Below, one piece after another: positions 1-6,296 of a stretch of DNA of 9,605 nucleotides (the stretch's first letter is position 1; the number at the start of each line of letters is the position of its first letter). Source of the stretch: Bacteroides sp. (GTDB taxonomy: Bacteria; Bacteroidota; Bacteroidia; Bacteroidales; Bacteroidaceae). The translations under genes were made by a program, and so were the position numbers. The stretch spans positions 1-9,605 of the forward strand of contig JASLDF010000066.1 of NCBI GenBank assembly GCA_030151635.1, read 5' to 3'. The notes beneath the pieces are model-generated. The model ran no database searches. It was not told the origin of the DNA and was given only the letters and a program-made list of their open reading frames with translations.

Positions 1-234
1 GCGGCTCAAAAGCAGGTGGGACAATATGAAAGAGGATTATTATCTGAATCTAAAAAGGTCTTGGAAGGTACAACCTATAAATATCAACGTGGTGAAACTG
101 CTATTTTAGATGTGTTGATTGCACAACGTACTTTTAACGAAGTGCAAGAGCAATACCTTCAAGTATTGAAAAATTATGCTTCTGCATTGGTAAACCTAGA
201 ATATACATGTGGTATTTGGGAAATCAATCTGTAA
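1..234 (+). CDS. TolC-family outer membrane efflux protein, C-terminal fragment
   Basis: The frame is open from the first base of the window and ends at TAA (232-234), so only the last 77 residues are present. The segment KYQRGETAILDVLIAQRTF followed by a long helix and LVNLEYTCGIWEINL is typical of the second outer membrane efflux protein repeat of TolC/OprM-type factors. There a conserved 'Y..G......L..AQ' helix lines the periplasmic channel. Such proteins form the outer-membrane exit duct of tripartite RND, MFS or ABC pumps. The inner-membrane pump and adaptor would be expected upstream, outside the window. A strong terminator follows about 45 nt after the stop, so this is the last gene of its operon. 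The family call is firm; the substrate cannot be inferred. Confidence 0.88.
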   Translation, partial: AAQKQVGQYERGLLSESKKVLEGTTYKYQRGETAILDVLIAQRTFNEVQEQYLQVLKNYASALVNLEYTCGIWEINL

Positions 235-278
235 CTAATATAGATTATTAGCCTATGATCGGTTAAATATAAAATTGT

Positions 279-316
279 AAAGGGAGTGAAACAGCGTTGT
301 TTTACTCCCTTTTTTT
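279..316 (+). terminator. Rho-independent terminator of the TolC-family gene
   Basis: The stem AAAGGGAGTGAAAC (279-292) pairs with GTTTTACTCCCTTT (299-312) with one G-U pair, around a short loop. It is followed by an uninterrupted T run through 316. It separates the efflux operon from the PACE-type gene at 412. Confidence 0.88.
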
Positions 317-411
317 GTTCTTTAAAATATCAAAGAACAGGGTTATATTTGGTTTTGAAGTATATAATTTCGTTCTTGCCATTAAAATAAATGCAATCGT
401 AAAAGAGATTC

Positions 412-876
412 ATGAAACTAATTGATCACCTTATTAAACGAAGTCCATACGAACGTACCTTTCATGCTGTTAGTTATGAAGTGGTAGGAGTCATAACAAG
501 TGCACCATTAATAGCGTTTTTTTCTGGTAAGAATATGGCAGAATCTGGTTTTATTGCTATTATGGTTTCTGTTATTGCCACGCTTTGGAATTACCTATTT
601 AATCTTCTTTTTGATATTGTTACACGCAAGCGTAGCATTAAGAAAACAGCAAGAGTACGTGTGTTTCATAGTATTCTTTTTGAAGTTGGGTTAATTGCTC
701 TAACTGTACCTGCAATTTCGTTTACAATGGGCTTGTCTTTCTATCAAGCTTTTATGTTGGAATTAGCAATGCTCATTTATTTCTTGCCCTATACCTTTGT
801 TTTTAATTGGGGCTATGATGCGCTGAAAGGAAAGTTAATTGGTTATTTACTTCGTAAAGAGAATCAAACACTCTAG
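412..876 (+). CDS. PACE family multidrug efflux transporter (two BTP domains)
   Basis: The 154-residue protein is two tandem copies of the bacterial transmembrane pair (BTP) domain, giving four predicted membrane helices. Repeat 1 opens with ERTFHAVSYEVVG (about 14-26) and ends with the helix motif WNYLFNLLFD (59-68). Repeat 2 opens with RVFHSILFEVGL (83-94) and ends with PYTFVFNWGYD (126-136). The R-x-x-H-x4-E pattern, with membrane-embedded Glu23 and Glu91, is the hallmark of the proteobacterial antimicrobial compound efflux family. In AceI of Acinetobacter the equivalent Glu15 couples protons to export of chlorhexidine and related biocides. Length and topology match the family. It lies just downstream of a TolC-type gene but behind that gene's terminator, so it is probably transcribed alone. 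PACE proteins are inner-membrane and not known to need an outer-membrane partner. The in vivo substrate (a polyamine or other cation is plausible) is unknown. Confidence 0.88.
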   Translation: MKLIDHLIKRSPYERTFHAVSYEVVGVITSAPLIAFFSGKNMAESGFIAIMVSVIATLWNYLFNLLFDIVTRKRSIKKTARVRVFHSILFEVGLIALTVPAISFTMGLSFYQAFMLELAMLIYFLPYTFVFNWGYDALKGKLIGYLLRKENQTL

Positions 877-1054
877 TCAATTCACCTTATATTATTGAAA
901 TTTATAGCTTTCAACTACTCATTGTTAGCGTTACTCTAGGGCTGTCATTAGTGTCTTTTAATGCTCTTTCTTCTCTGCCTATGGAGTATGTGTCTTCTTA
1001 GAAAGAGAGATTCGTTGCATTTTAAAGAAATTTATTCAATAAGAATAAGAACAT

Positions 1055-1087
1055 AAAAAAGTCCCTTAGTTTGCACCAAGGGACTTT
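1055..1087 (-). terminator. Terminator of the esterase gene, possibly bidirectional
   Basis: Perfect 10-bp stem AAAGTCCCTT (1058-1067) / AAGGGACTTT (1078-1087) with a 10-nt loop. On the - strand it is followed by six T (complement of 1055-1060), 25 nt after the esterase stop. In the + direction the stem is followed by the weaker TTTATATT, so it may also stop transcripts from the PACE gene, for which I see no other terminator. Confidence 0.87.
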
Positions 1088-1112
1088 ATATTGTAATATC
1101 AAATTGAATTGA

Positions 1113-1709
1113 TTAATCTTCTTTTTTCACTACTATATTTAGCAACTTTGCTACTAGTGGAGTAATCGTGTTTTTTACATTACTATATGTTAAACGGTGT
1201 TCGCCTTCAAAGTCGATTATGTTTTTATAATGTTTAGTATAGGTATCTTTACAGTTAACAACGGCATCATTATCTGCAAACAGTCCGTAAGTGTTTTCAA
1301 CATCGAATTCAGATATATTGTCAAATTGTGTCTTTTGAGCTTCTTCGTAGCCTACACAAATTTCTTCAGTGATGTTAAACATAGTTGCACCATCTTTACG
1401 TTTGTTGAAATAAATTTGTTCGCCCATATTTTGGCGTAAAACTAGAGAAGGTTCAAATGAAGGATTGACCAATATCTTTTTTTGTCCACGAGTTAATTGT
1501 GCTAACATAGCACCTAATGAAGAGCCGATAATAAGATCAGGCTTTTCAGTATCACACACTTCTTTAATAAGTTGAGAAGCTTCTTTTACATCCATCGGCA
1601 TGTCTGGAGCGATGATTTTAGCAACATCACCCAATAGTTTTTTTAGTGCCAATACTGTTGAAGAAGCACCTGATGAAGACAAGCCGTGTATATATAAAAT
1701 CTTTTTCAT
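1113..1709 (-). CDS. YqiA/YcfP-like alpha/beta-hydrolase esterase
   Basis: A 198-residue cytoplasmic alpha/beta hydrolase with no signal peptide. The N-terminal strand-turn ILYIHGLSSSG (4-14) supplies the oxyanion-hole HG. The nucleophile elbow is G62-S63-S64-L65-G66, with Ser64 as nucleophile. The acid is probably Asp146 or Asp148 in GLFADNDAVV, and the base is His171 in GEHRLT. This compact fold without a lid, with an IIGSSLGA motif, is the UPF0227/YqiA-YcfP family. E. coli YqiA is an esterase active on short and medium acyl esters, but the natural substrate is not settled. The gene is monocistronic: convergent with the PACE gene, divergent from the nlpE-like gene, with its own terminator. 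The ATG at 1709 directly precedes the first beta strand and is the natural start. It is not recognisable as a PHB or peptide hydrolase. Confidence 0.85.
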   Translation of the reverse strand: MKKILYIHGLSSSGASSTVLALKKLLGDVAKIIAPDMPMDVKEASQLIKEVCDTEKPDLIIGSSLGAMLAQLTRGQKKILVNPSFEPSLVLRQNMGEQIYFNKRKDGATMFNITEEICVGYEEAQKTQFDNISEFDVENTYGLFADNDAVVNCKDTYTKHYKNIIDFEGEHRLTYSNVKNTITPLVAKLLNIVVKKED

Positions 1710-1738
1710 AATATTCGTTTTTAATAATTGTTTGTGTC

Positions 1739-1765
1739 TTATTTAGTGGTTTATGGACTAAATAA
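1739..1765. repeat. Inverted repeat upstream of the esterase gene
   Basis: Perfect 9-bp arms TTATTTAGT (1739-1747) and ACTAAATAA (1757-1765) around a 9-nt spacer. It lies 30 nt upstream of the esterase start codon, in the leader or promoter. It could be an operator or a leader hairpin; neither orientation is followed by a U tract, so a terminator is unlikely. Its spacer overlaps an AGTGGTTT octamer (1745-1752) that recurs in the palindrome at 1893-1911. Confidence 0.5.
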
Positions 1766-1892
1766 TAAAATTGTATTTCTAAATATAGTCATAAATTCGA
1801 GTATTGATAACAATGTTAATTTAAAAAAGTTTAAAAATAGTTCTTAAACATTTTTGTTGCAACTGCTATAAACGGACTAATAGTTTCACTTT

Positions 1893-1911
1893 AAACCACT
1901 TTAAGTGGTTT
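1893..1911. repeat. 19-bp perfect palindrome in the esterase/nlpE intergenic region
   Basis: AAACCACTT-T-AAGTGGTTT: two 9-bp arms around a single base, about 50 bp upstream of the predicted nlpE -7 box. No T run follows on either strand. With a 1-nt centre it reads better as a dimeric-protein binding site than as a hairpin, but no family-specific consensus is recognised. Confidence 0.5.
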
Positions 1912-1961
1912 CTTGCGTATTTTAGATAATGATTTCTTATATTTAGAATAGAATTAATTTA

Positions 1962-1969
1962 TATCTTTG
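1962..1969 (+). promoter_or_regulatory. Predicted -7 box of the nlpE-like gene
   Basis: TATCTTTG is an exact match to the Bacteroidota sigma-ABfr -7 element TAnnTTTG. It lies 23 bp ahead of the ATG, implying a leader of roughly 20 nt. No good TTTG is found at the usual -33 distance; the nearest candidate, TTTA at 1942-1945, is spaced slightly short (16 bp). Confidence 0.55.
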
Positions 1970-1992
1970 TTGTACTTAAAATAAAGAATATA

Positions 1993-2745
1993 ATGAAACT
2001 TAAAAATATTACAGCAGCAGCTTTTTGTGGCTTTGCTCTGTTGTTCACAGGATGTAACTCCAACAATAATCGAGGCGATTTTGCCGAAGGTTTTGAAGGT
2101 TTGTATGTAGGCGAACTACCATGTGCAGATTGTGCAGGAATATCGACTCATGCTACTTTTTTTGATAATCAGGATGTAGCGATTAGTTCACTTTACTATA
2201 CGAAAGATAGTACCTCTAGTACAGAGTGGGGGATTTGGAAAGTGGATAGCGGTCTATTGACGGTAACTCTTCCTAGTGGTAACCTCTATTATGTACAATT
2301 ATCAGAGTCTGTTATCATGATGACCGACTCTTTGGGCAAAGAATCTGAAAGTTTAGCACAATATTATCAGTTGAAAAAAGAAAAACCACTTGTTGCCCGT
2401 GACTTTAATGGTGTTTATTCGATTGGAGATTTAAGCAATCCTGATGCTTATGTGCAAACGATGGAAATTACACCTGTTGACGATGAGAATGTTATTGTTG
2501 AAATTATTAGTCAAGGAGCAGGGAAAGGTTGCAATTTTAAGGCTGAAGGCAAGGTTTTAAATAACCAAATTCAAATTAAATTAAACCAACAACATGCGAA
2601 AATGACATCGACTATGGTCATTCGTTTTACTGACACCGATACATTGAATATTTTTACTTCGGAAATGAAGGATCGCTATGATTTGATGTACTTCTGTGGT
2701 GGTGGTGGTTCTTTGGCGGGCGACTATGTTCGCATTGGTAGTTAA
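1993..2745 (+). CDS. NlpE-like (copper resistance protein family) lipoprotein
   Basis: A 250-residue lipoprotein with a basic, hydrophobic signal (1-20) and lipobox FTGC, so Cys21 is the predicted lipidated residue. The first domain starts with FEGLYVGELPCADCAGI (34-50), the NlpE N-terminal signature with the C44-x-x-C47 pair, followed by a beta-barrel pattern to about residue 128. The second part (about 136-248) starts again with FNGVY and ends with CGGGGSLAGDYVRI. It carries its own cysteines, Cys180 and Cys235, which could form a disulfide. In E. coli NlpE is an outer-membrane lipoprotein that signals surface contact and lipoprotein-sorting stress to CpxA. No CpxA/CpxR-like gene is visible here, so only the family, not that role, can be assigned. 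The gene is probably monocistronic, since the GH89 gene starts more than 250 bp downstream. Confidence 0.82.
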   Translation: MKLKNITAAAFCGFALLFTGCNSNNNRGDFAEGFEGLYVGELPCADCAGISTHATFFDNQDVAISSLYYTKDSTSSTEWGIWKVDSGLLTVTLPSGNLYYVQLSESVIMMTDSLGKESESLAQYYQLKKEKPLVARDFNGVYSIGDLSNPDAYVQTMEITPVDDENVIVEIISQGAGKGCNFKAEGKVLNNQIQIKLNQQHAKMTSTMVIRFTDTDTLNIFTSEMKDRYDLMYFCGGGGSLAGDYVRIGS

Positions 2746-2838
2746 TTTACTACAGCTAAATTTACTCATTAGCATTTAATTTTCTTAAATACACAGTGTC
2801 CATTCTCTCATTTTATTAAATGTTGGGATTGGACTTTT

Positions 2839-2954
2839 GTGGTTTAATACCTAACGAACTCTAGTTATTCAGTCTGAAATGAGGCGAGTGTACATCTTTG
2901 CATTTTCTTTCGGAAGCATTTTGAAGAAAGGTTGGTGATGAGGTATTAAACTAC
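2839..2954. repeat. Pair of 14-bp inverted repeats spanning the GH89 leader region
   Basis: GTGGTTTAATACCT (2839-2852) and AGGTATTAAACTAC (2941-2954) are inverted copies with a single mismatch, 88 bp apart. The second copy lies about 45 bp before the GH89 ATG. I see no transposase gene or clear target-site duplication. A short non-autonomous element, a pair of operator sites or a long-range stem are all possible. Confidence 0.4.
2893..2900 (+). promoter_or_regulatory. Candidate -7 box for the GH89 gene
   Basis: CATCTTTG differs from TAnnTTTG only at the first base. It would give a leader of about 95 nt that includes the right arm of the inverted repeat at 2941-2954. No clear -33 TTTG is present, so this is tentative. 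Confidence 0.3.
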
Positions 2955-2998
2955 TATCTTTTCTTTTGATAACTATAAATAGACTAAATACTATACTC

Positions 2999-5158
2999 AT
3001 GACATTTAAAAACTCACTCGTGCTTTTTTTGCTTTGGATTGGAGCAACCGTATTTGCTAATCCTGTTGAGAAGCTAATTGACCGTGTAGCACCCGGTTCT
3101 TTGAATCAGTTTGAACTTGTACTTAAATCAACTAAATCAAAGAAAGACTTTTTTGAATTGCAGCAACAAGGGGATAAAATACAGATTGTTGGAAACAATT
3201 ATATTAGTTTGGCAACGGGCTTCAATTGGTATTTAAAATACTATGCTAATGTTCACTTGTCATGGAATAACATGAAGGTGGAATTACCTGCTAAATTGCC
3301 TGAAGTGACTCATCCGGAGCGAAGGGAAACTGAACAAAACCTTCGTTACTACTTAAATTATTGTACGTTTTCGTATTCAATGCCTTATTGGGATTGGGAG
3401 CGTTGGCAAACAGAAATAGACTGGATGGCTTTGCATGGTATTAATTTATCATTGGCAATTACAGGTACAGAACAAGTGTGGTTTAATTTGTTAAATCGCT
3501 TGGGTTATACTAGACCTGAGATAGATCAGTTTATTAGTGGTCCTGGTTATATGGCTTGGTGGCAAATGAATAATTTAGAGGGTTGGGGTGGACCTAATTC
3601 AGATCGTTGGTATGTGCAACAGACAAAATTACAGCAACAGATAATAGAGCGTATGGGGGAGTTTGGAATTGATCCTGTTTTGCCTGGTTATGCCGGAATG
3701 CTACCACACATTAGTGGGGATAAACAAGGTGTTTCTGTTACTAATCCAGGCAAATGGTGCGGTTTTTCAAGACCTGCTTTCTTGCAACCAACGGATAAAG
3801 ATTTTGCACACATTGCCGATATGTACTATGAAGAGTTGACTAAACTTTACGGGAAATCTAATTTCTATTCAATTGATCCTTTCCACGAAGGCGGAAGTGT
3901 TGAGGGGGTAGATCTAGTGTTGGCAGGAAAGTCGATTATGCAGGCTATGAAACGTACTAGTCCGAAAGCAACTTGGGTTATTCAAGCTTGGCAGGCAAAC
4001 CCTCGTCCTGCAATGATAGATCCTTTGGATAAAGGAGATCTGCTAATATTAGATTTATATAGCGAATCAAGACCGATGTGGGGTGCTCAATGGTCGCCTT
4101 GGTATCGTGAAGAAGGGTACGGTAAGCACGATTGGATTTTCAATATGTTGCTGAATTTCGGTGGCAGAACAGGTATGCATGGAAAAATGGAGCACCTTAT
4201 TACCACCTATTATGATGCGAAAGAACATACTAGTGGTAAGACATTGCGTGGGGTAGGTACAACTATGGAAGCGATTGAAAACAATGCTGTGATGTTTGAA
4301 TTGTTGTATGAATTACCATGGCGTTCGGAAAAATTCCGTGTAGATAAATGGTTGAAGAATTACACGATTGCACGTTATGGTCGTTACAATGAACAGCTGT
4401 TTGATGGTTGGAAAATCTTGAAAAACACCATCTACAATTGTCCAGAATACTCAACACAAGAAGGCACAACAGAATCTATTTTTGCAGCTTTACCTAATTT
4501 GAAAATTGGTAATGTTTCTTGTTGTTCAACGACTCGTCCTTATTACAATACAGATTCGGTCAAGTTAGCAGCCGACAAATTTTTATCGGTAGCTAAGCTA
4601 ATGCGTAATCAGCCTAATTATGAATATGATTTGGTTGACTTAGTACGCCAAACGGTTGCAAATAAAGCTTATTATGTGCATCGTGATTTGGTTCGTGCCT
4701 ATGAAGCTAAAGATGTGGAAGAAGTAAAACTTAAGGCTAGAGCTTTCTTGGAACTGTTGTTAGTGCAAGATAACTTATTGGCAACGCAACCGAACTTCAT
4801 GTTAGGCAATTGGGTTAACCAAGCACGTAGAGTAGGGCAAACTTTGGCAGATAAAGATAGAAATGAGTGGAATGCACGTACCATTATTACTGTTTGGGGT
4901 AATCGTGAAAGTGCTTATATGTTACACAACTATGCATATAAAGAGTGGTCGGGTGTTTTGAAAGATGTGTATTATCCACGCTGGAGAGACTTCTTTACAC
5001 AGTTGATTCTAGAGATGGAAACTGGAGAAAAGCAACCGGAAATAGACTACTTTGCAATGGATGAACGTTGGACGAGGATGACAAATCCGTATCCTCATTG
5101 GGCTCAAGATGACCCTGTGCATACGGCAATTCGGGTATTTGATCGCTACGTGAAATAA
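2999..5158 (+). CDS. Alpha-N-acetylglucosaminidase, GH89 (NAGLU-like), exported
   Basis: A 719-residue protein from the ATG at 2999. An in-frame TTG at 2966 would add 11 polar residues ahead of the signal peptide, so the ATG is preferred. Residues 1-20 (MTFKNSLVLFLLWIGATVFA) are a type I signal peptide, predicted cut before NPVEK. The order is the NAGLU N-terminal alpha/beta domain (about 20-100), the TIM barrel beginning at NLRYYLNYCTFSYSMPYWDWERW, then the all-alpha C-terminal domain. The two catalytic glutamates of GH89 are visible: Glu297 in SIDPFHEGG (acid/base) and Glu438 in LLYELPWR (nucleophile). They correspond to human Glu316 and Glu446. The enzyme releases terminal alpha-linked GlcNAc from glycans such as heparan sulfate ends or the GlcNAc-alpha-1,4-Gal cap of gastric mucin. 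No SusC/SusD, sulfatase or other glycosidase is adjacent. The length is normal and there is no frameshift. Confidence 0.93.
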   Translation: MTFKNSLVLFLLWIGATVFANPVEKLIDRVAPGSLNQFELVLKSTKSKKDFFELQQQGDKIQIVGNNYISLATGFNWYLKYYANVHLSWNNMKVELPAKLPEVTHPERRETEQNLRYYLNYCTFSYSMPYWDWERWQTEIDWMALHGINLSLAITGTEQVWFNLLNRLGYTRPEIDQFISGPGYMAWWQMNNLEGWGGPNSDRWYVQQTKLQQQIIERMGEFGIDPVLPGYAGMLPHISGDKQGVSVTNPGKWCGFSRPAFLQPTDKDFAHIADMYYEELTKLYGKSNFYSIDPFHEGGSVEGVDLVLAGKSIMQAMKRTSPKATWVIQAWQANPRPAMIDPLDKGDLLILDLYSESRPMWGAQWSPWYREEGYGKHDWIFNMLLNFGGRTGMHGKMEHLITTYYDAKEHTSGKTLRGVGTTMEAIENNAVMFELLYELPWRSEKFRVDKWLKNYTIARYGRYNEQLFDGWKILKNTIYNCPEYSTQEGTTESIFAALPNLKIGNVSCCSTTRPYYNTDSVKLAADKFLSVAKLMRNQPNYEYDLVDLVRQTVANKAYYVHRDLVRAYEAKDVEEVKLKARAFLELLLVQDNLLATQPNFMLGNWVNQARRVGQTLADKDRNEWNARTIITVWGNRESAYMLHNYAYKEWSGVLKDVYYPRWRDFFTQLILEMETGEKQPEIDYFAMDERWTRMTNPYPHWAQDDPVHTAIRVFDRYVK

Positions 5159-5175
5159 TTAGTTGTATAACTAAT

Positions 5176-5220
5176 AAAAAGAGCAGGAGAAAGATGATAT
5201 TTACTCCTGCTCTTTTTTTT
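5176..5220 (+). terminator. Rho-independent terminator of the GH89 gene
   Basis: Perfect 14-bp stem AAAAAGAGCAGGAG (5176-5189) / CTCCTGCTCTTTTT (5204-5217), 14-nt loop, ending in a run of eight T. It starts 18 nt after the GH89 stop. The A run on its left side gives a usable T run on the - strand, so it could also act as backstop for the convergent lipoprotein gene. Confidence 0.9.
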
Positions 5221-5247
5221 GCAGTGCGTAAAGCACTTTAGAATGTT

Positions 5248-5291
5248 GGAAAACGAAAAGGCAGTGACCGAACATGCCTAATTCGCTTTCC
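5248..5291 (-). terminator. Imperfect hairpin downstream of the EEP-family gene
   Basis: Segments GGAAA, CGAA and AGGCA (5248-5263) pair in order with TGCCT, TTCG and TTTCC (5275-5291), interrupted by a mismatch and a small internal loop. It lies 28 nt after the stop of the - strand lipoprotein gene. The following T run is short, so it may be a weak terminator or an mRNA 3'-end stabiliser. Confidence 0.3.
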
Positions 5292-5319
5292 ATTAGACTT
5301 GATATCTAGTGGTTATTTT

Positions 5320-6180
5320 CTAGAAAATTACTTCAGCAATTACGGGAGAATGGTCGGATACTAATTTGTTGTTATAATCCATTGGTAATACTTCGTAAAT
5401 TGTAGTTTTAGCAGTAGGACTAACAAAAATATAGTCTATGTATTCTCTTTTATTAATTGGCAGACGGTCAAAATCGTGGAAAGTCCAGGGTGTTCCCTTC
5501 ACTTCTTTTGCCGTAGTGCGAGTGTCAATTAGGTAGTGAGATTTATTGGTATTCACTACATTTTGTATAACATCCGACTCAGGTTCAGCATTGAAATCGC
5601 CCGTAAGAATAATAGACGCACCTTGAGCCAACTCAAAAGCTTTATCTTGGATTAAGTTAACCCCTTCACGGCGGGCTTGAATACCTACGTGGTCTAGATG
5701 CGTATTGATGAAAAAAATCTCTTTGCCGGTCGACTTATCTTGTAGTCTGGCCCAGCTTGCAATTCTTTCGCAAGCACCATCCCAGCCTTTTGATCCAAAG
5801 ATATCGGGCGTTTCACTCAACATAAAATTACCTTTATTCATCACATTGAAACGGTCCTTCTTAAAGAAGATGGCACTGTATTCTCCTTGGTCAACACCGT
5901 CTTCACGGCCAATACCAACATAATCGTAGGCTGGAAGAGCTGCGTTGAAATCGGCCAATTGATTGGCAAGTACTTCTTGTGTACCAATGAGATCGCAGTC
6001 TTGTTCTTGAATCATTGCAAAGGCAGCATCTTTACGGAACTTCCAATTATTGTCGCCATCTGCAGGGTTGTCGTAGCGTATGTTGAAGGTCATTACTTTT
6101 AGTGAGAGTGGAGTTGATTGGTTACATCCGGTAATAAATAGGAGTACTAATGTTAGGAAGAATAATAAATTCTTTTTCAT
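5320..6180 (-). CDS. Endonuclease/exonuclease/phosphatase-family lipoprotein
   Basis: A 286-residue protein. Residues 1-18 form a lipoprotein signal with lipobox ITGC, so Cys19 is the predicted lipid anchor. The rest is one complete EEP (DNase I-like, exonuclease III/sphingomyelinase superfamily) fold. Its metal and catalytic motifs occur in order: MTFNIRYDN (Asn33), IGTQEV (Glu69), FINTHLDH (His161), LTGDFNAEP (Asp195, Asn197), YIDYIF (Asp249) and VSDHSP (Asp276, His277). All residues for Mg-dependent phosphodiester hydrolysis are present. The family includes nucleases, inositol-phosphate and lipid phosphatases, and the sequence does not decide the substrate. The anchor places it in the periplasm or on the surface. 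It is downstream of the YnfA-like gene in the same direction but beyond that gene's terminator. Confidence 0.87.
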   Translation of the reverse strand: MKKNLLFFLTLVLLFITGCNQSTPLSLKVMTFNIRYDNPADGDNNWKFRKDAAFAMIQEQDCDLIGTQEVLANQLADFNAALPAYDYVGIGREDGVDQGEYSAIFFKKDRFNVMNKGNFMLSETPDIFGSKGWDGACERIASWARLQDKSTGKEIFFINTHLDHVGIQARREGVNLIQDKAFELAQGASIILTGDFNAEPESDVIQNVVNTNKSHYLIDTRTTAKEVKGTPWTFHDFDRLPINKREYIDYIFVSPTAKTTIYEVLPMDYNNKLVSDHSPVIAEVIF

Positions 6181-6221
6181 AATTGGATTTAATATTAGGA
6201 TTGATAAATTAGTTTGTAGTA

Positions 6222-6229
6222 CAAAAGTG
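6222..6229 (-). promoter_or_regulatory. Candidate -7 box for the EEP-family lipoprotein gene
   Basis: On the - strand CACTTTTG is one base from TAnnTTTG, 41 bp before the start codon. The expected -33 position falls inside the adjoining terminator hairpin and does not read TTTG, so the assignment is weak. The gene may alternatively depend on read-through. Confidence 0.28.
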
Positions 6230-6230
6230 C

Positions 6231-6270
6231 AAAAAAAGAGCTAGAGTAGGAAATTCCTATCTAGCTCTTT
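6231..6270 (-). terminator. Rho-independent terminator of the YnfA-like gene
   Basis: AAAGAGCTAGA (6235-6245) and TAGGAA (6247-6252) pair with TTCCTA (6254-6259) and TCTAGCTCTTT (6260-6270), with one bulged base and an almost fully paired 17-bp stem. On the - strand it is followed by seven T (complement of 6231-6237). It starts 26 nt after the stop of the YnfA-like gene. Confidence 0.87.
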
Positions 6271-6296
6271 CTAGTTATCTATAAATGGATTGTAAT

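Noticed and set aside
964..1007. CTCTTTCT...AGAAAGAG inverted repeat as terminator of the PACE gene
   Set aside because: The 28-nt loop, absence of a following T run and distance of about 90 nt from the stop make termination unlikely.
1197..1439. Open frame of 80 codons on the + strand
   Set aside because: It lies wholly antisense inside the esterase gene, has no family resemblance, and the opposite frame carries catalytic motifs.
2694..2708. GGT trinucleotide run near the end of the nlpE-like gene as a phase-variation site
   Set aside because: Changes in a trinucleotide repeat keep the frame, the repeat is short, and it encodes the conserved GGGG motif of the family.
2581..2775. Open frame of 64 codons on the - strand
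   Set aside because: Mostly antisense to the conserved C-terminus of the NlpE-like gene; low-complexity Thr run comes from the GGT repeat on the other strand.
2966..2998. In-frame TTG start giving an 11-residue longer GH89 protein
   Set aside because: The extra residues are polar and would bury the signal peptide. The ATG at 2999 places a normal lysine-containing n-region directly before the hydrophobic core.
4263..4884. Two short - strand open frames inside the GH89 gene
   Set aside because: Both are antisense to the conserved GH89 catalytic and C-terminal regions and show no independent coding signal.
5705..6102. Two short overlapping + strand open frames
   Set aside because: Antisense to the EEP-family gene, whose frame carries all catalytic residues.
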